From Chitinophagales bacterium (lineage in GTDB: Bacteria > Bacteroidota > Bacteroidia > Chitinophagales > UBA10324): DNA of 6,664 bases. Within the stretch, counting starts at the first letter, position 1, and each line of letters starts with the position of its first letter. Under the pieces are notes generated by a model, which was given only the letters and a program-made list of their open reading frames with translations, was not told where the DNA came from and did no database searches. Position numbers and translations under genes: made by a program. Positions 1-6,236 of the stretch are shown here, in pieces. The stretch is taken from positions 1-6,664 of the forward strand of contig JACCZV010000161.1 of assembly GCA_013695775.1 (NCBI GenBank), in the 5' to 3' direction.

Positions 1-896
1 GTATGGTTTGGTGCAGCGGATGGGAGCTTGCCTCAGCGGTGAGCAACGCCGGAGGATTGGGAATCATTGGCTCCGGTTCAATGTACCCTGACATATTGAA
101 ACAGCACATTCAAAAATGCAGGTCGGAAACAGAAAAACCATTTGCCGTAAACGTTCCTTTGTTATACCCCGACATTGACCATCATTTCAGAATCATTATT
201 GAAGAGAGGGTGAAAATTGTTTTTACCTCGGCGGGCAACCCAAATTCATATACCGCATTGCTGAAACAGCACGGCATTAAGGTAGTGCATGTAATCTCCA
301 GTTCCCGGTTTGCAAAAAAATCAGAGGATGCCGGTTGCGATGCTGTGGTGGCTGAGGGCTTTGAAGCAGGCGGACACAATGGTCGTGAAGAAACTACCAC
401 TATGGTATTGATCCCATTAGTAAAGCAATCTGTTGCCATTCCAGTAATTGCAGCAGGAGGCATTGGCTCAGGAAGGGCCATGATGGCGGCCTTTGCCTTG
501 GGAGCCGAAGGTGTGCAGCTCGGTACCCGTTTCGCAGCGAGTGTTGAAGCAAGTGGTCATGAAAATTTTAAAAGAAAAATTATTAATACCACAGAGGGCG
601 AAACGGTATTGACGATGAAGAAGCTCGTTCCTGTACGATTGATCAGGAATAAATTTTTTCAACAAATACAAAGTGCCGAAGATCGCGGGGCATCTGCCGA
701 TGAACTTAAAAATATTCTGGGTCGTGCGCGGGCAAAGCGAGGTATGTTTGAAGGTGACCTCGATGAAGGTGAGCTGGAGATTGGCGAGGTGTGTGCTCAG
801 GTACATGACATTAAACCTGCATCACAAATCCTAAAAGATATTTGGGAAGAATTTTTAGGAGCAAAGGAGGAAATTCAACAATTGAACATGAGCTAA
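1..896 (+). CDS. Nitronate monooxygenase / FabK-like FMN enzyme (5' partial)
   Basis: This is a TIM-barrel flavoprotein of the nitronate monooxygenase (2-nitropropane dioxygenase)/enoyl-ACP reductase II family. Members use FMN either to oxidise alkyl nitronates or, as FabK, to reduce enoyl-ACP with NAD(P)H, and are cytoplasmic. Counting from the Met codon at position 3, visible marks are the N-terminal SNAGGLGIIG segment (14-23), EAGGHNGRE with the family's conserved His (H125), and the phosphate-binding loops AAGGIGSGRAM (150-160) and GVQLGTRF (170-177). The usual opening strand and QGGM motif are missing and the frame stays open through base 1. The gene therefore starts upstream of the window, probably by some 15-20 residues, and the Met at position 3 is internal. 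The C-terminal tail ending in GMFEGDLDEGELEIG is intact. Its TAA stop overlaps the stop of the convergent gpsA. The family is clear; the choice between nitronate oxidation and enoyl reduction is not settled by the sequence. Confidence 0.9.
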   Translation, partial: MVWCSGWELASAVSNAGGLGIIGSGSMYPDILKQHIQKCRSETEKPFAVNVPLLYPDIDHHFRIIIEERVKIVFTSAGNPNSYTALLKQHGIKVVHVISSSRFAKKSEDAGCDAVVAEGFEAGGHNGREETTTMVLIPLVKQSVAIPVIAAGGIGSGRAMMAAFALGAEGVQLGTRFAASVEASGHENFKRKIINTTEGETVLTMKKLVPVRLIRNKFFQQIQSAEDRGASADELKNILGRARAKRGMFEGDLDEGELEIGEVCAQVHDIKPASQILKDIWEEFLGAKEEIQQLNMS

Positions 897-1888
897 CTTA
901 ATTTCTCACTCACCTTTTGCATCTCATCTCTTGCACTCACCCCCTTATATAAAATGCGGTAAGTTGCTTCACTGATAAGAAGCGGAACATGATATTGCTT
1001 ATTCACCTCGTGAATGCATTTGGCTGCATTATATCCCTCTGCAACCATGTTCGTTTCAAGCAGGGCGGTCTTTACTGAATATCCCTTCCCTATCATGGTG
1101 CCCAACGTACGGTTGCGGCTGAATTGAGAATAGGCAGTTACCAAAAGGTCGCCGAGATAAGCAGAATTTTTAATGTCGCGCGAAATAGGATGGACCGCTT
1201 TAACAAAACACTCCATCTCTTCAATGGCATTGGATATGAGCACCGCCTGGAAATTATCACCATACCCCAGTCCGTGACATATTCCAGCCGCAAGCGCATA
1301 TATATTTTTCAGCACAGCACCATACTCAGTACCGTAAATATCATCACTGGAAATACAGCGCAGATAGTTGCATCTAAGAAGTTCGCAAATGGACAATGCA
1401 ACTGCCTCATCCGGGCATGCAAGGGTGAGATATGAGAGTTTTTCCAGCGCCACTTCTTCGGCATGACACGGTCCGCTGATAATCACAATTTTTTCAAAGG
1501 GGATTCCAAGATGCTGGTACAGGTATGCTGCGATAATCTGATTCTTATCAGGAATCATTCCTTTGATAGCAGAGACGATGATCTTATCCTGAAAATCTTC
1601 CGGCAGAAAATTCTCTAAAACCTCAGGAAGAAAGGTAGCCGGTACGGCAAGAAACAATATATCATTCACCCTAATCACTTCGCGCAAGTCATTCGTAGGG
1701 CTTATGAGACCGGGACTGAATGAAACAGAGCTTAAATAATGGCTGTTGTGATGTTTTTTCAACAGATGATCTACTGCCTGCTGCCCACGCAGCCACCAAT
1801 TTACCTGATGGTTGCTTTCATTTAAAATCTTGACAAGTGCAGTTGCCCAGCTTCCGCCTCCAACCATACCGATCGCCTTACTACTCAC
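893..1888 (-). CDS. gpsA: Glycerol-3-phosphate dehydrogenase [NAD(P)+]
   Basis: GpsA reversibly reduces dihydroxyacetone phosphate to sn-glycerol 3-phosphate with NAD(P)H in the cytoplasm, supplying the backbone for phospholipids. The 331 residues match the usual family length. The N-terminal Rossmann fold shows GGGSWATA (10-17), and SAIKG carries the conserved Lys109. GPCHAEE follows at 139-145, with Cys where many homologues have Ser. In the C-terminal domain, GAVLKN holds the catalytic Lys194, followed by GLGYGDN (206-212), LGDLL (Asp247) and SRNR (257-260), the substrate-binding signature. The start is GTG at 1888. It is chosen because an in-frame TGA lies three codons upstream (two sense codons between) and the next Met is only two residues before the nucleotide-binding glycines. 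A weak GGAAG lies about 14 nt upstream. It is the last gene of the tolC-adaptor cluster, 73 bp after the adaptor stop, and no promoter-like box is visible in that gap, so co-transcription is likely (inference). Confidence 0.96.
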   Translation of the reverse strand: MSSKAIGMVGGGSWATALVKILNESNHQVNWWLRGQQAVDHLLKKHHNSHYLSSVSFSPGLISPTNDLREVIRVNDILFLAVPATFLPEVLENFLPEDFQDKIIVSAIKGMIPDKNQIIAAYLYQHLGIPFEKIVIISGPCHAEEVALEKLSYLTLACPDEAVALSICELLRCNYLRCISSDDIYGTEYGAVLKNIYALAAGICHGLGYGDNFQAVLISNAIEEMECFVKAVHPISRDIKNSAYLGDLLVTAYSQFSRNRTLGTMIGKGYSVKTALLETNMVAEGYNAAKCIHEVNKQYHVPLLISEATYRILYKGVSARDEMQKVSEKLS

Positions 1889-1894
1889 ACTTTC

Positions 1895-1957
1895 TCATTT
1901 TCTTCCGATTGTAGCTACTATGTATAATAATTCTTGGATCAGATCATCTTCAGACAT
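1895..1957 (-). CDS. Possible 20-codon ORF between adaptor gene and gpsA
   Basis: A short frame opens with ATG at 1957, only four A residues after the TAA of the adaptor gene. It runs 20 codons (MSEDDLIQEL...TIGRK) and ends with TGA at 1897-1895, six bases before the GTG of gpsA. It lies in the same frame as gpsA. The product would be acidic at the N-terminus with a hydrophobic middle, and I do not recognise it. The spacing resembles translational coupling: ribosomes leaving the adaptor gene could read it and then reach the gpsA start, which otherwise has poor initiation signals. It could equally be chance, since a 60-base open frame is not unusual. There is no protein-level evidence, so this is a tentative call. 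Confidence 0.25.
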   Translation of the reverse strand: MSEDDLIQELLYIVATIGRK

Positions 1958-1961
1958 TTTT

Positions 1962-3311
1962 TTATTTATCCTCTTCTTTTTTAAAGAGCTTGTCCTTATC
2001 TACCACTTCTACCTGATCTCCATTTTTTAAAAGGCGGGAGATTGCACTGAAAGGACCTGTAATGATCTGCTCCTGTCCTGCCAACCCCGACTTAATTTCT
2101 ATGAATTCATCATCCTGAATGCCAGTAGTAACTTTTTTATATCTCGCTTCACCATTATCGACAATGAATACCACTTCATCAGCCACATTATTGTTCTTTC
2201 CCGAGTTGTTATCTGATGAAATAATTTCAGCTTTTACCGCCGTTGATGTATCATCCCTTGTGGTTACGGATTGTATCGGAACTGCCATTACATTCGATAC
2301 CTTATTTGTCATTACATCTACGGAGGCGGACATGCCCGGAAGAAAAGGGAAGCGCCTTCCCTCGTTATCAATTAATTCTTTATATGAATCTTTTAACAAT
2401 AGAATTTTTACCTGGAAGTTTGTCACTTGCTCTGATTGCCCTGCCAGGCTACTTTTTGCAGAGTTGGCAATCTGGTTTACTACTCCTTTAAACTTTTTTT
2501 CAGGGTACGCATCCAACTCAATTTCCGCAGTATCGCCCATATTCACTCGCAGCACATCATTTTCACTTACATCTACTCGGGCTTCAATTGCGTCGAGATT
2601 AGAGATATGCATCATATTCGTTCCTTCCATTTGGGTAGTACCTAAAACACGCTCTCCCTTTTCAATATTCAATTGAGAGATGATGCCCTCATTGGGGGCA
2701 TAAATTGTTGTCTTGGAAAGATCTTCCCGTGCCTCATTTACACTGGCCTGGGCACTCTGCACGCCGAACTCTGCCGCACGTACACTCATCTTAGAACCCT
2801 CAAAATTAGCCTGCGCTGATTTATACCCCGCATCTATCACCTCCCAGTCGGCTGCTGAGATCACTTTCTGATCATATAGTTCTTTATTGCGGATGTAGTT
2901 TTTTTCAGCCCTATCAAATTCCGACTGCACCTGCAGAAGTGAAGCTTTTGATTGCAGTGCGTTTGCCCTTGCTGTGTTCAAAGCGGCAACAGCCCGATCG
3001 AGAATGGCTTTATAGATGTCAGGTTTGATTTTCGCAAGCAGCATTCCCTGTTTTACTGAATCACCCTCTTTAACATACAGCTCCGTCACTTCACCGGACA
3101 CGTCAGGGCTCATTTTTACATCCAGCTGCGGATAAATTTTTCCACTGGCGGAAACACGTTCGATGATTGTTCTTGTCGAGATCTTTTCTGCACTCACCTC
3201 CATGGCTCTGCCCTTCCCGATCCAGCCCTGCTTCTTACCTACTACTAAGACAATTAAGAGAATTGCAACTATTGAAATTAATAAAACGATGATACGGTTC
3301 TTCCTTAGCAT
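1962..3311 (-). CDS. Periplasmic adaptor (membrane fusion) protein, MacA/HlyD family
   Basis: This is the adaptor of a tripartite efflux or secretion system, bridging an inner-membrane pump to a TolC-type outer-membrane channel. The 449 residues begin with a basic stretch and one membrane segment (about 7-24), then GKKQGWIGKG. Next comes the first half of a lipoyl-like domain (about 65-98, with VSGEVTELYVKEGDSVKQG). A long Ala/Gln-rich alpha-helical hairpin follows (about 99-200). The second lipoyl half (about 201-222, TTIYAPNEGIISQLNIEKGE), a beta-barrel (about 236-340, ending LPGMSASVDV) and a membrane-proximal domain (about 340-435) complete it. The N-terminal anchor and this domain order fit MacA-like proteins, which usually work with a MacB-type ABC transporter; an RND partner is also possible. 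The ATG at 3311 lies 5 bp after the stop of the upstream TolC-family gene with no Shine-Dalgarno sequence, so the two are certainly one transcription unit. No pump gene follows; gpsA does. A low-complexity Asn/Ser patch at 366-376 interrupts the C-terminal domain. Confidence 0.92.
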   Translation of the reverse strand: MLRKNRIIVLLISIVAILLIVLVVGKKQGWIGKGRAMEVSAEKISTRTIIERVSASGKIYPQLDVKMSPDVSGEVTELYVKEGDSVKQGMLLAKIKPDIYKAILDRAVAALNTARANALQSKASLLQVQSEFDRAEKNYIRNKELYDQKVISAADWEVIDAGYKSAQANFEGSKMSVRAAEFGVQSAQASVNEAREDLSKTTIYAPNEGIISQLNIEKGERVLGTTQMEGTNMMHISNLDAIEARVDVSENDVLRVNMGDTAEIELDAYPEKKFKGVVNQIANSAKSSLAGQSEQVTNFQVKILLLKDSYKELIDNEGRRFPFLPGMSASVDVMTNKVSNVMAVPIQSVTTRDDTSTAVKAEIISSDNNSGKNNNVADEVVFIVDNGEARYKKVTTGIQDDEFIEIKSGLAGQEQIITGPFSAISRLLKNGDQVEVVDKDKLFKKEEDK

Positions 3312-3316
3312 TTGAA

Positions 3317-4753
3317 TTATTGAAGCGTTAATGGTTTACCCTGGTACACATCAAGCACCTTTAAATTGAAAATGTAACGATATTTTGATTGCAGCAGATC
3401 AGATTGAGCTTTTGACAAATTACTTTTCGCAGTGGTATAGTCGAAGGAATTAATTGATCCCAGATTGTACCTTTTTTGCGCATCTTCAAAAGCTCTTTGA
3501 AGAGAGGCAACACTTTTTAGTAAAGCTTCGTAGCTGTTTTTTGAGCCAACGGCATCCTGATAAGCAATCTGTACATCCTTTTGCAGCTGCAGCTTAGCTG
3601 ACTGAAGATTATATTGAGCATTGACTACATTTATTTTTGAACGACTGATGTTCGTACGTGTATTCCAATTATTGAAAATAGGAATATCAAGACTAAGACC
3701 AAAGGTTTGTCCGAAATTGTCGGTAAGCTGATCATAATAAGGTACATCTCCAAGCCGGGGTACAAAATTAAGCTCGGGAGAAACCACAGCTTCGCCTGTG
3801 CTTTCTACAAAACCAATCTGACTGATGCCTCCGGAAACCGTATCGAAAGAGATCAACTGCTGATAAGCATTAGAGTAATTAGTAGAGATGCTTCCGAAAA
3901 GTGATAAAGATGGGTATTGAGCACCTTTTATAGCCGCGAGCGCTTTTTCAGAGCTCATAAGTGCAAATTCAGAACTTCTTATTACAGCCTGCTTCTTAAG
4001 TGCGATTTGATAGATGCTGTCTCCATTTTTATTTAAATCCACAAGCAGCTCATTACTCATATTGATATCCGGTACCATCACATCCACCACAGGATCACTC
4101 AAATTCATAAGCTGGGCAAGACTGAGCTTCGCTAAAGCAAGTTGATTTTCTGCATTCACACGGTTCAGCTCATCCTGCGCTACCTGCGCTTCTATATTAT
4201 ATATTGACCCCGGCGCTGCACTTCCTGTCTCTATAAGGATGCGGCTGCGAGTAAGCTGTTGTTGTGAGAGGCTGAGCTGATCATTGGAATTTATTAAATT
4301 TTCTTTGGCATAAACAATGTCAAGAAAAGCTCCTGCTACACTCAGCAGAATATTCTGTTCTGTAGCTTGAGTGTTAGCACGACTTGCTAACAGGCCAAAT
4401 TCATTTTCTTTTATCAAATTTAATTTCTGAAGCCCGTTAAAGATTGGCCAACTGGCGGAGAGCTGAAGGGTATTCGTCTGTGTATTCTGATTAACAAAAA
4501 GACTTGTGGTAGGGTCTATGGTTTTTCCAAAATTAAAATAATAGCCTACACTCCCGCTTAAGTTAGGCAGTAAGTTCAGCTTCGCCTGGTTGAGCGTAAA
4601 TGCTGAAAGCTTCTCGTTGGATTGGGATTGCCTTATCGAAATATTATGTTCAATGGCATAAGCAGCACTCTGCTCTAACGTCCATGTTTTTTGTGCTGAT
4701 GAAGATGTTGCAGAAAGAACTATAAAGAATATAGCAAACAAATAGCAGCGCAA
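3317..4753 (-). CDS. TolC-family outer-membrane efflux protein
   Basis: This outer-membrane channel protein of the OEP/TolC family trimerises into a beta-barrel with a periplasmic alpha-helical tunnel that docks on an adaptor protein. The 478 residues start with a signal peptide: a basic residue, a hydrophobic core (4-13), then SATSSSA with likely cleavage after Ala20. Two OEP repeats follow, roughly 24-220 and 240-470. Each has strand-forming segments (SGSVGYYFNFGKT; FGLSLDIPIFNNWNT) and long Gln/Ala/Ser-rich helices, such as the one ending SKAQSDLLQSKYRYIFNLKVLD. There is no lipobox, so it is not a lipoprotein. The start is TTG at 4753. An in-frame TAG lies three codons upstream, and no Met occurs early enough to preserve the signal peptide. 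The gene is first in a minus-strand unit and is followed after 5 bp by the adaptor gene, its natural partner. The transported substrate cannot be read from the sequence. Confidence 0.93.
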   Translation of the reverse strand: MRCYLFAIFFIVLSATSSSAQKTWTLEQSAAYAIEHNISIRQSQSNEKLSAFTLNQAKLNLLPNLSGSVGYYFNFGKTIDPTTSLFVNQNTQTNTLQLSASWPIFNGLQKLNLIKENEFGLLASRANTQATEQNILLSVAGAFLDIVYAKENLINSNDQLSLSQQQLTRSRILIETGSAAPGSIYNIEAQVAQDELNRVNAENQLALAKLSLAQLMNLSDPVVDVMVPDINMSNELLVDLNKNGDSIYQIALKKQAVIRSSEFALMSSEKALAAIKGAQYPSLSLFGSISTNYSNAYQQLISFDTVSGGISQIGFVESTGEAVVSPELNFVPRLGDVPYYDQLTDNFGQTFGLSLDIPIFNNWNTRTNISRSKINVVNAQYNLQSAKLQLQKDVQIAYQDAVGSKNSYEALLKSVASLQRAFEDAQKRYNLGSINSFDYTTAKSNLSKAQSDLLQSKYRYIFNLKVLDVYQGKPLTLQ

Positions 4754-4882
4754 AAGTCTCTATTTTAGTCGGTCAAAGATAATTAATAACAGTTGCGATA
4801 ATAGCTAATGTTCTATGGGCTATATGCCGATACAAAGCTGAATTATTGCCTTTAATATTACTATAAATCCATAAGCAGCATA
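4754..4882. other. Divergent intergenic region tolC-type gene / tadA
   Basis: This 129-bp AT-rich spacer holds the 5' ends of the leftward efflux cluster and the rightward tadA gene. One good Bacteroidota -7 element faces the efflux cluster (annotated separately). For tadA I see no match to TAnnTTTG and no Shine-Dalgarno sequence before its ATG, so its promoter is not resolved. No strong hairpin or operator-like palindrome is apparent. Confidence 0.6.
4774..4781 (-). promoter_or_regulatory. Probable -7 element of the tolC-adaptor-gpsA cluster
   Basis: On the minus strand this reads TATCTTTG, a full match to the Bacteroidota -7 consensus TAnnTTTG. It ends 20 nt before the TTG start of the TolC-family gene, so the mRNA leader would be only about 12-16 nt. 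A convincing -33 TTTG element at the usual 17-21 nt spacing is not visible. The call rests on the -7 box and its position. Confidence 0.5.
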
Positions 4883-5329
4883 ATGATAAAACCTTTTCCT
4901 GATGAATTCTTTATGAGCATGGCATTAAAGGAAGCTATGATGGCATTGCAGGAAGAGGAAATTCCAATTGGATCTGTCATTGTCGCCAAAAATCAAATTG
5001 TTGGACGCGGATATAACCAGGTGGAGCGTTTACACGATGTAACTGCCCATGCAGAGATCATAGCTCTTACAGCAGCATCAAACTTCTTCAACAATAAGTA
5101 CCTATCGGGATGTACAATTTATGTAACCATTGAACCATGTATGATGTGTGCAGCGGCCATAGGATGGGCACAGATTGAAAGAATAGTATATGGTGCTTCA
5201 GATCCTAAAAAGGGTTTTACTTTGTTCACCCCTTCACCCCTGCATCCGAAAGCTATCGTAGAAACCAATGTTATGAATGATGAATGCGCAGAGCTTCTTG
5301 GGCAATTCTTTAGAAAAAAAAGGGAATGA
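4883..5329 (+). CDS. tadA: tRNA-specific adenosine deaminase
   Basis: TadA deaminates the wobble adenosine 34 to inosine in tRNA-Arg(ACG), letting one tRNA read three arginine codons; it works as a cytoplasmic zinc-dependent homodimer. The 148 residues match the family length. The catalytic HAE triad is at 56-58 (His56 zinc ligand, Glu58 proton shuttle), and PCMMC at 85-89 supplies the two zinc Cys ligands (Cys86, Cys89). The N-terminal FMSMALKEAMMALQEEEIPIG and the DPKKGF segment (108-112) are characteristic of TadA as opposed to cytidine or guanine deaminases, and the protein ends in a basic FFRKKRE tail. The ATG at 4883 puts the catalytic motifs at their usual distance from the N-terminus. 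No Shine-Dalgarno sequence precedes it. It is divergent from the efflux cluster and 62 bp upstream of the dismutase gene on the same strand. Confidence 0.95.
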   Translation: MIKPFPDEFFMSMALKEAMMALQEEEIPIGSVIVAKNQIVGRGYNQVERLHDVTAHAEIIALTAASNFFNNKYLSGCTIYVTIEPCMMCAAAIGWAQIERIVYGASDPKKGFTLFTPSPLHPKAIVETNVMNDECAELLGQFFRKKRE

Positions 5330-5334
5330 AGCTT

Positions 5335-5342
5335 TATATTTG
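5335..5342 (+). promoter_or_regulatory. Probable -7 element for the superoxide dismutase gene
   Basis: TATATTTG matches TAnnTTTG exactly. It lies 6 bases after the tadA stop and 49 nt before the dismutase start. A weak TTTAG about 21 nt upstream could serve as the -33 element. This suggests the dismutase can be transcribed independently of tadA, although read-through from tadA is not excluded. Confidence 0.45.
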
Positions 5343-5391
5343 CTCAATTCCAAAAATAATTTACTTTCCAAAACATAAATCCCTCTGAGTT

Positions 5392-6003
5392 ATGCCATTC
5401 GAACTACCTCCATTACCCTATAGCAATGATGCGCTTGAACCGCATATTGATGCTACCACCATGCAGATACATCATGACAAGCATCACGGCACTTATGTAA
5501 CGAATCTAAACAAAGCGCTTGAAGGCAACAATGACTCTAACATGAGCATTGAAGACATTTGCCGTAACATCTCTAAATTTCAGGTGGCTGTACGAAATAA
5601 TGGTGGAGGTCATTATAATCATTCCTTATTCTGGAAGATCATGAAGCCGCAGGGTGGTGGTGAGCCACAGGGTGCTGTTCGTGACGCAATCAGCAGCAGC
5701 TTAGGAGGATACGATAAGTTTAAAGAAACATTTGCAAATGCAGGAACTACTCGCTTCGGTTCAGGCTGGGCATGGCTGGTCGTTGGGGCTGACAGGAAAT
5801 TGGCTGTTACCTCTACTCCCAACCAGGACAACCCTTTAATGGATGTTGTTGAAATGAAAGGAACGCCGATATTAGGAATGGATGTATGGGAACATGCATA
5901 TTATTTGAAGTATCAGAACCGTCGGCCAGAGTACATTGCAGCATTCTGGAACGTTATAAACTGGGAGGAAGTGAACAGGAGATTTGACGAGGCAATGCGG
6001 TAA
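5392..6003 (+). CDS. sodA: Superoxide dismutase, Mn/Fe family (Mn-type signature)
   Basis: This enzyme dismutates superoxide to oxygen and hydrogen peroxide. The 203 residues are the normal length, and the lack of a signal peptide places it in the cytoplasm. The metal ligands are all present: His27 (in QIHHDKHH), His77 (NHSLFW), Asp164 and His168 (DVWEHAYY). Tyr35 of GTYV is the usual active-site gateway residue. The outer-sphere Gln sits in STPNQDNP (Gln145), and the alternative Fe-type position is Gly73 in GGGHYNH. That arrangement is the Mn-type one, although many Bacteroidota enzymes of this family accept either metal. The ATG at 5392 gives the classic MPFELPPLPY opening, with no Shine-Dalgarno sequence before it. 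It lies downstream of tadA with a likely promoter of its own, and converges with glmS across a 233-bp spacer. Confidence 0.96.
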   Translation: MPFELPPLPYSNDALEPHIDATTMQIHHDKHHGTYVTNLNKALEGNNDSNMSIEDICRNISKFQVAVRNNGGGHYNHSLFWKIMKPQGGGEPQGAVRDAISSSLGGYDKFKETFANAGTTRFGSGWAWLVVGADRKLAVTSTPNQDNPLMDVVEMKGTPILGMDVWEHAYYLKYQNRRPEYIAAFWNVINWEEVNRRFDEAMR

Positions 6004-6104
6004 GAAAAATCTGTAGTTCCTAGAGACTGAATAAAGTATATGTCATGCGTGCGATTTCACAGCACTGTCATTTTGTGGGTTTGTCCTTTTTTTCCTGGAG
6101 TTGC

Positions 6105-6161
6105 TAACCAATTTGAATGATTGACATTTCTAATTTTCTGGGTGACACGTCACGTTGGTTA
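6105..6161. repeat. Spaced inverted repeat with an inner GTGAC/GTCAC dyad
   Basis: TAACCAA at 6105-6111 is the exact reverse complement of TTGGTTA at 6155-6161. Just inside the right arm, at 6142-6153, GTGAC and GTCAC form a second dyad around a 2-base centre. The arms are short and 43 bases apart, so a stable RNA structure is doubtful. A protein-binding site or a scar of a small element is possible but unproven. Confidence 0.35.
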
Positions 6162-6222
6162 AGAATTACACACGTTAAACAATGAACTGCCCCTAGCACG
6201 ACACCTGGGTTAGTGGCCGAAC

Positions 6223-6234
6223 AGTGCATGCACT
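6223..6234. repeat. 12-bp perfect palindrome at the 3' end of glmS
   Basis: AGTGCATGCACT is its own reverse complement. On the minus strand it begins 2 nt after the glmS TAG. As RNA it would fold only as a 4-bp stem with a 4-base GCAU-type loop, and no T-tract follows in the glmS direction, so it is a poor intrinsic terminator. It may be a protein site or simply chance. Confidence 0.4.
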
Positions 6235-6236
6235 TG

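Larger units (their letters stand above)
6004..6236. other. Convergent intergenic spacer sod / glmS
   Basis: This is 233 bp between two convergent genes. Open frames in it are short (27 codons at 6040-6120 plus, 42 codons at 6104-6229 minus, both counts including the stop) and look non-coding. It holds a T7 run at 6087-6093 preceded by only a weak CACA/TGTG stem, four copies of TGTCA/TGACA, a spaced 7-bp inverted repeat and a 12-bp palindrome close to the glmS stop. One or more of these may serve transcription termination, but no classical GC-rich hairpin plus T-tract is present. Confidence 0.6.

Noticed and set aside
874..886. TTCAA/TTGAA dyad as a terminator for the convergent genes
   Set aside because: It has only five AT-rich pairs with a 3-base loop, no T-tract on either strand, and lies within coding sequence.
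864..890. Perfect AAGGAGG followed by an ATG near the end of the monooxygenase gene
   Set aside because: It encodes Lys-Glu-Glu residues in the protein tail. The ATG is 17 nt away and its frame stops after two codons, so it is not a translation start.
1124..1435. 103-codon open frame on the plus strand opposite gpsA
   Set aside because: It lies entirely within the conserved GpsA coding sequence on the other strand, and its translation resembles no known protein.
2119..2676. 185-codon open frame on the plus strand opposite the adaptor gene
   Set aside because: It is antisense to a clearly recognised protein, has a low-complexity Ser/Thr/Phe-rich translation with no family resemblance, and has no initiation signals.
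6058..6093. Possible intrinsic terminator of the dismutase gene (CACA/TGTG stem, T7 run)
   Set aside because: The stem has four Watson-Crick pairs plus G-U pairs, a loop over ten bases, and sits about 9 nt from the T run. This is too weak to annotate.
6112..6138. Promoter-like TTTG...TAATTTTC or TTGACA box in the sod-glmS spacer
   Set aside because: The -7 match is imperfect, the 15-nt spacing is short, and it would drive transcription antisense into glmS with no gene to serve.
6104..6229. 42-codon frame (stop included) on the minus strand after glmS, and a 27-codon frame at 6040-6120 plus
   Set aside because: The translations show no recognisable composition or family, there is no ribosome-binding signal, and frames of this length are expected by chance.
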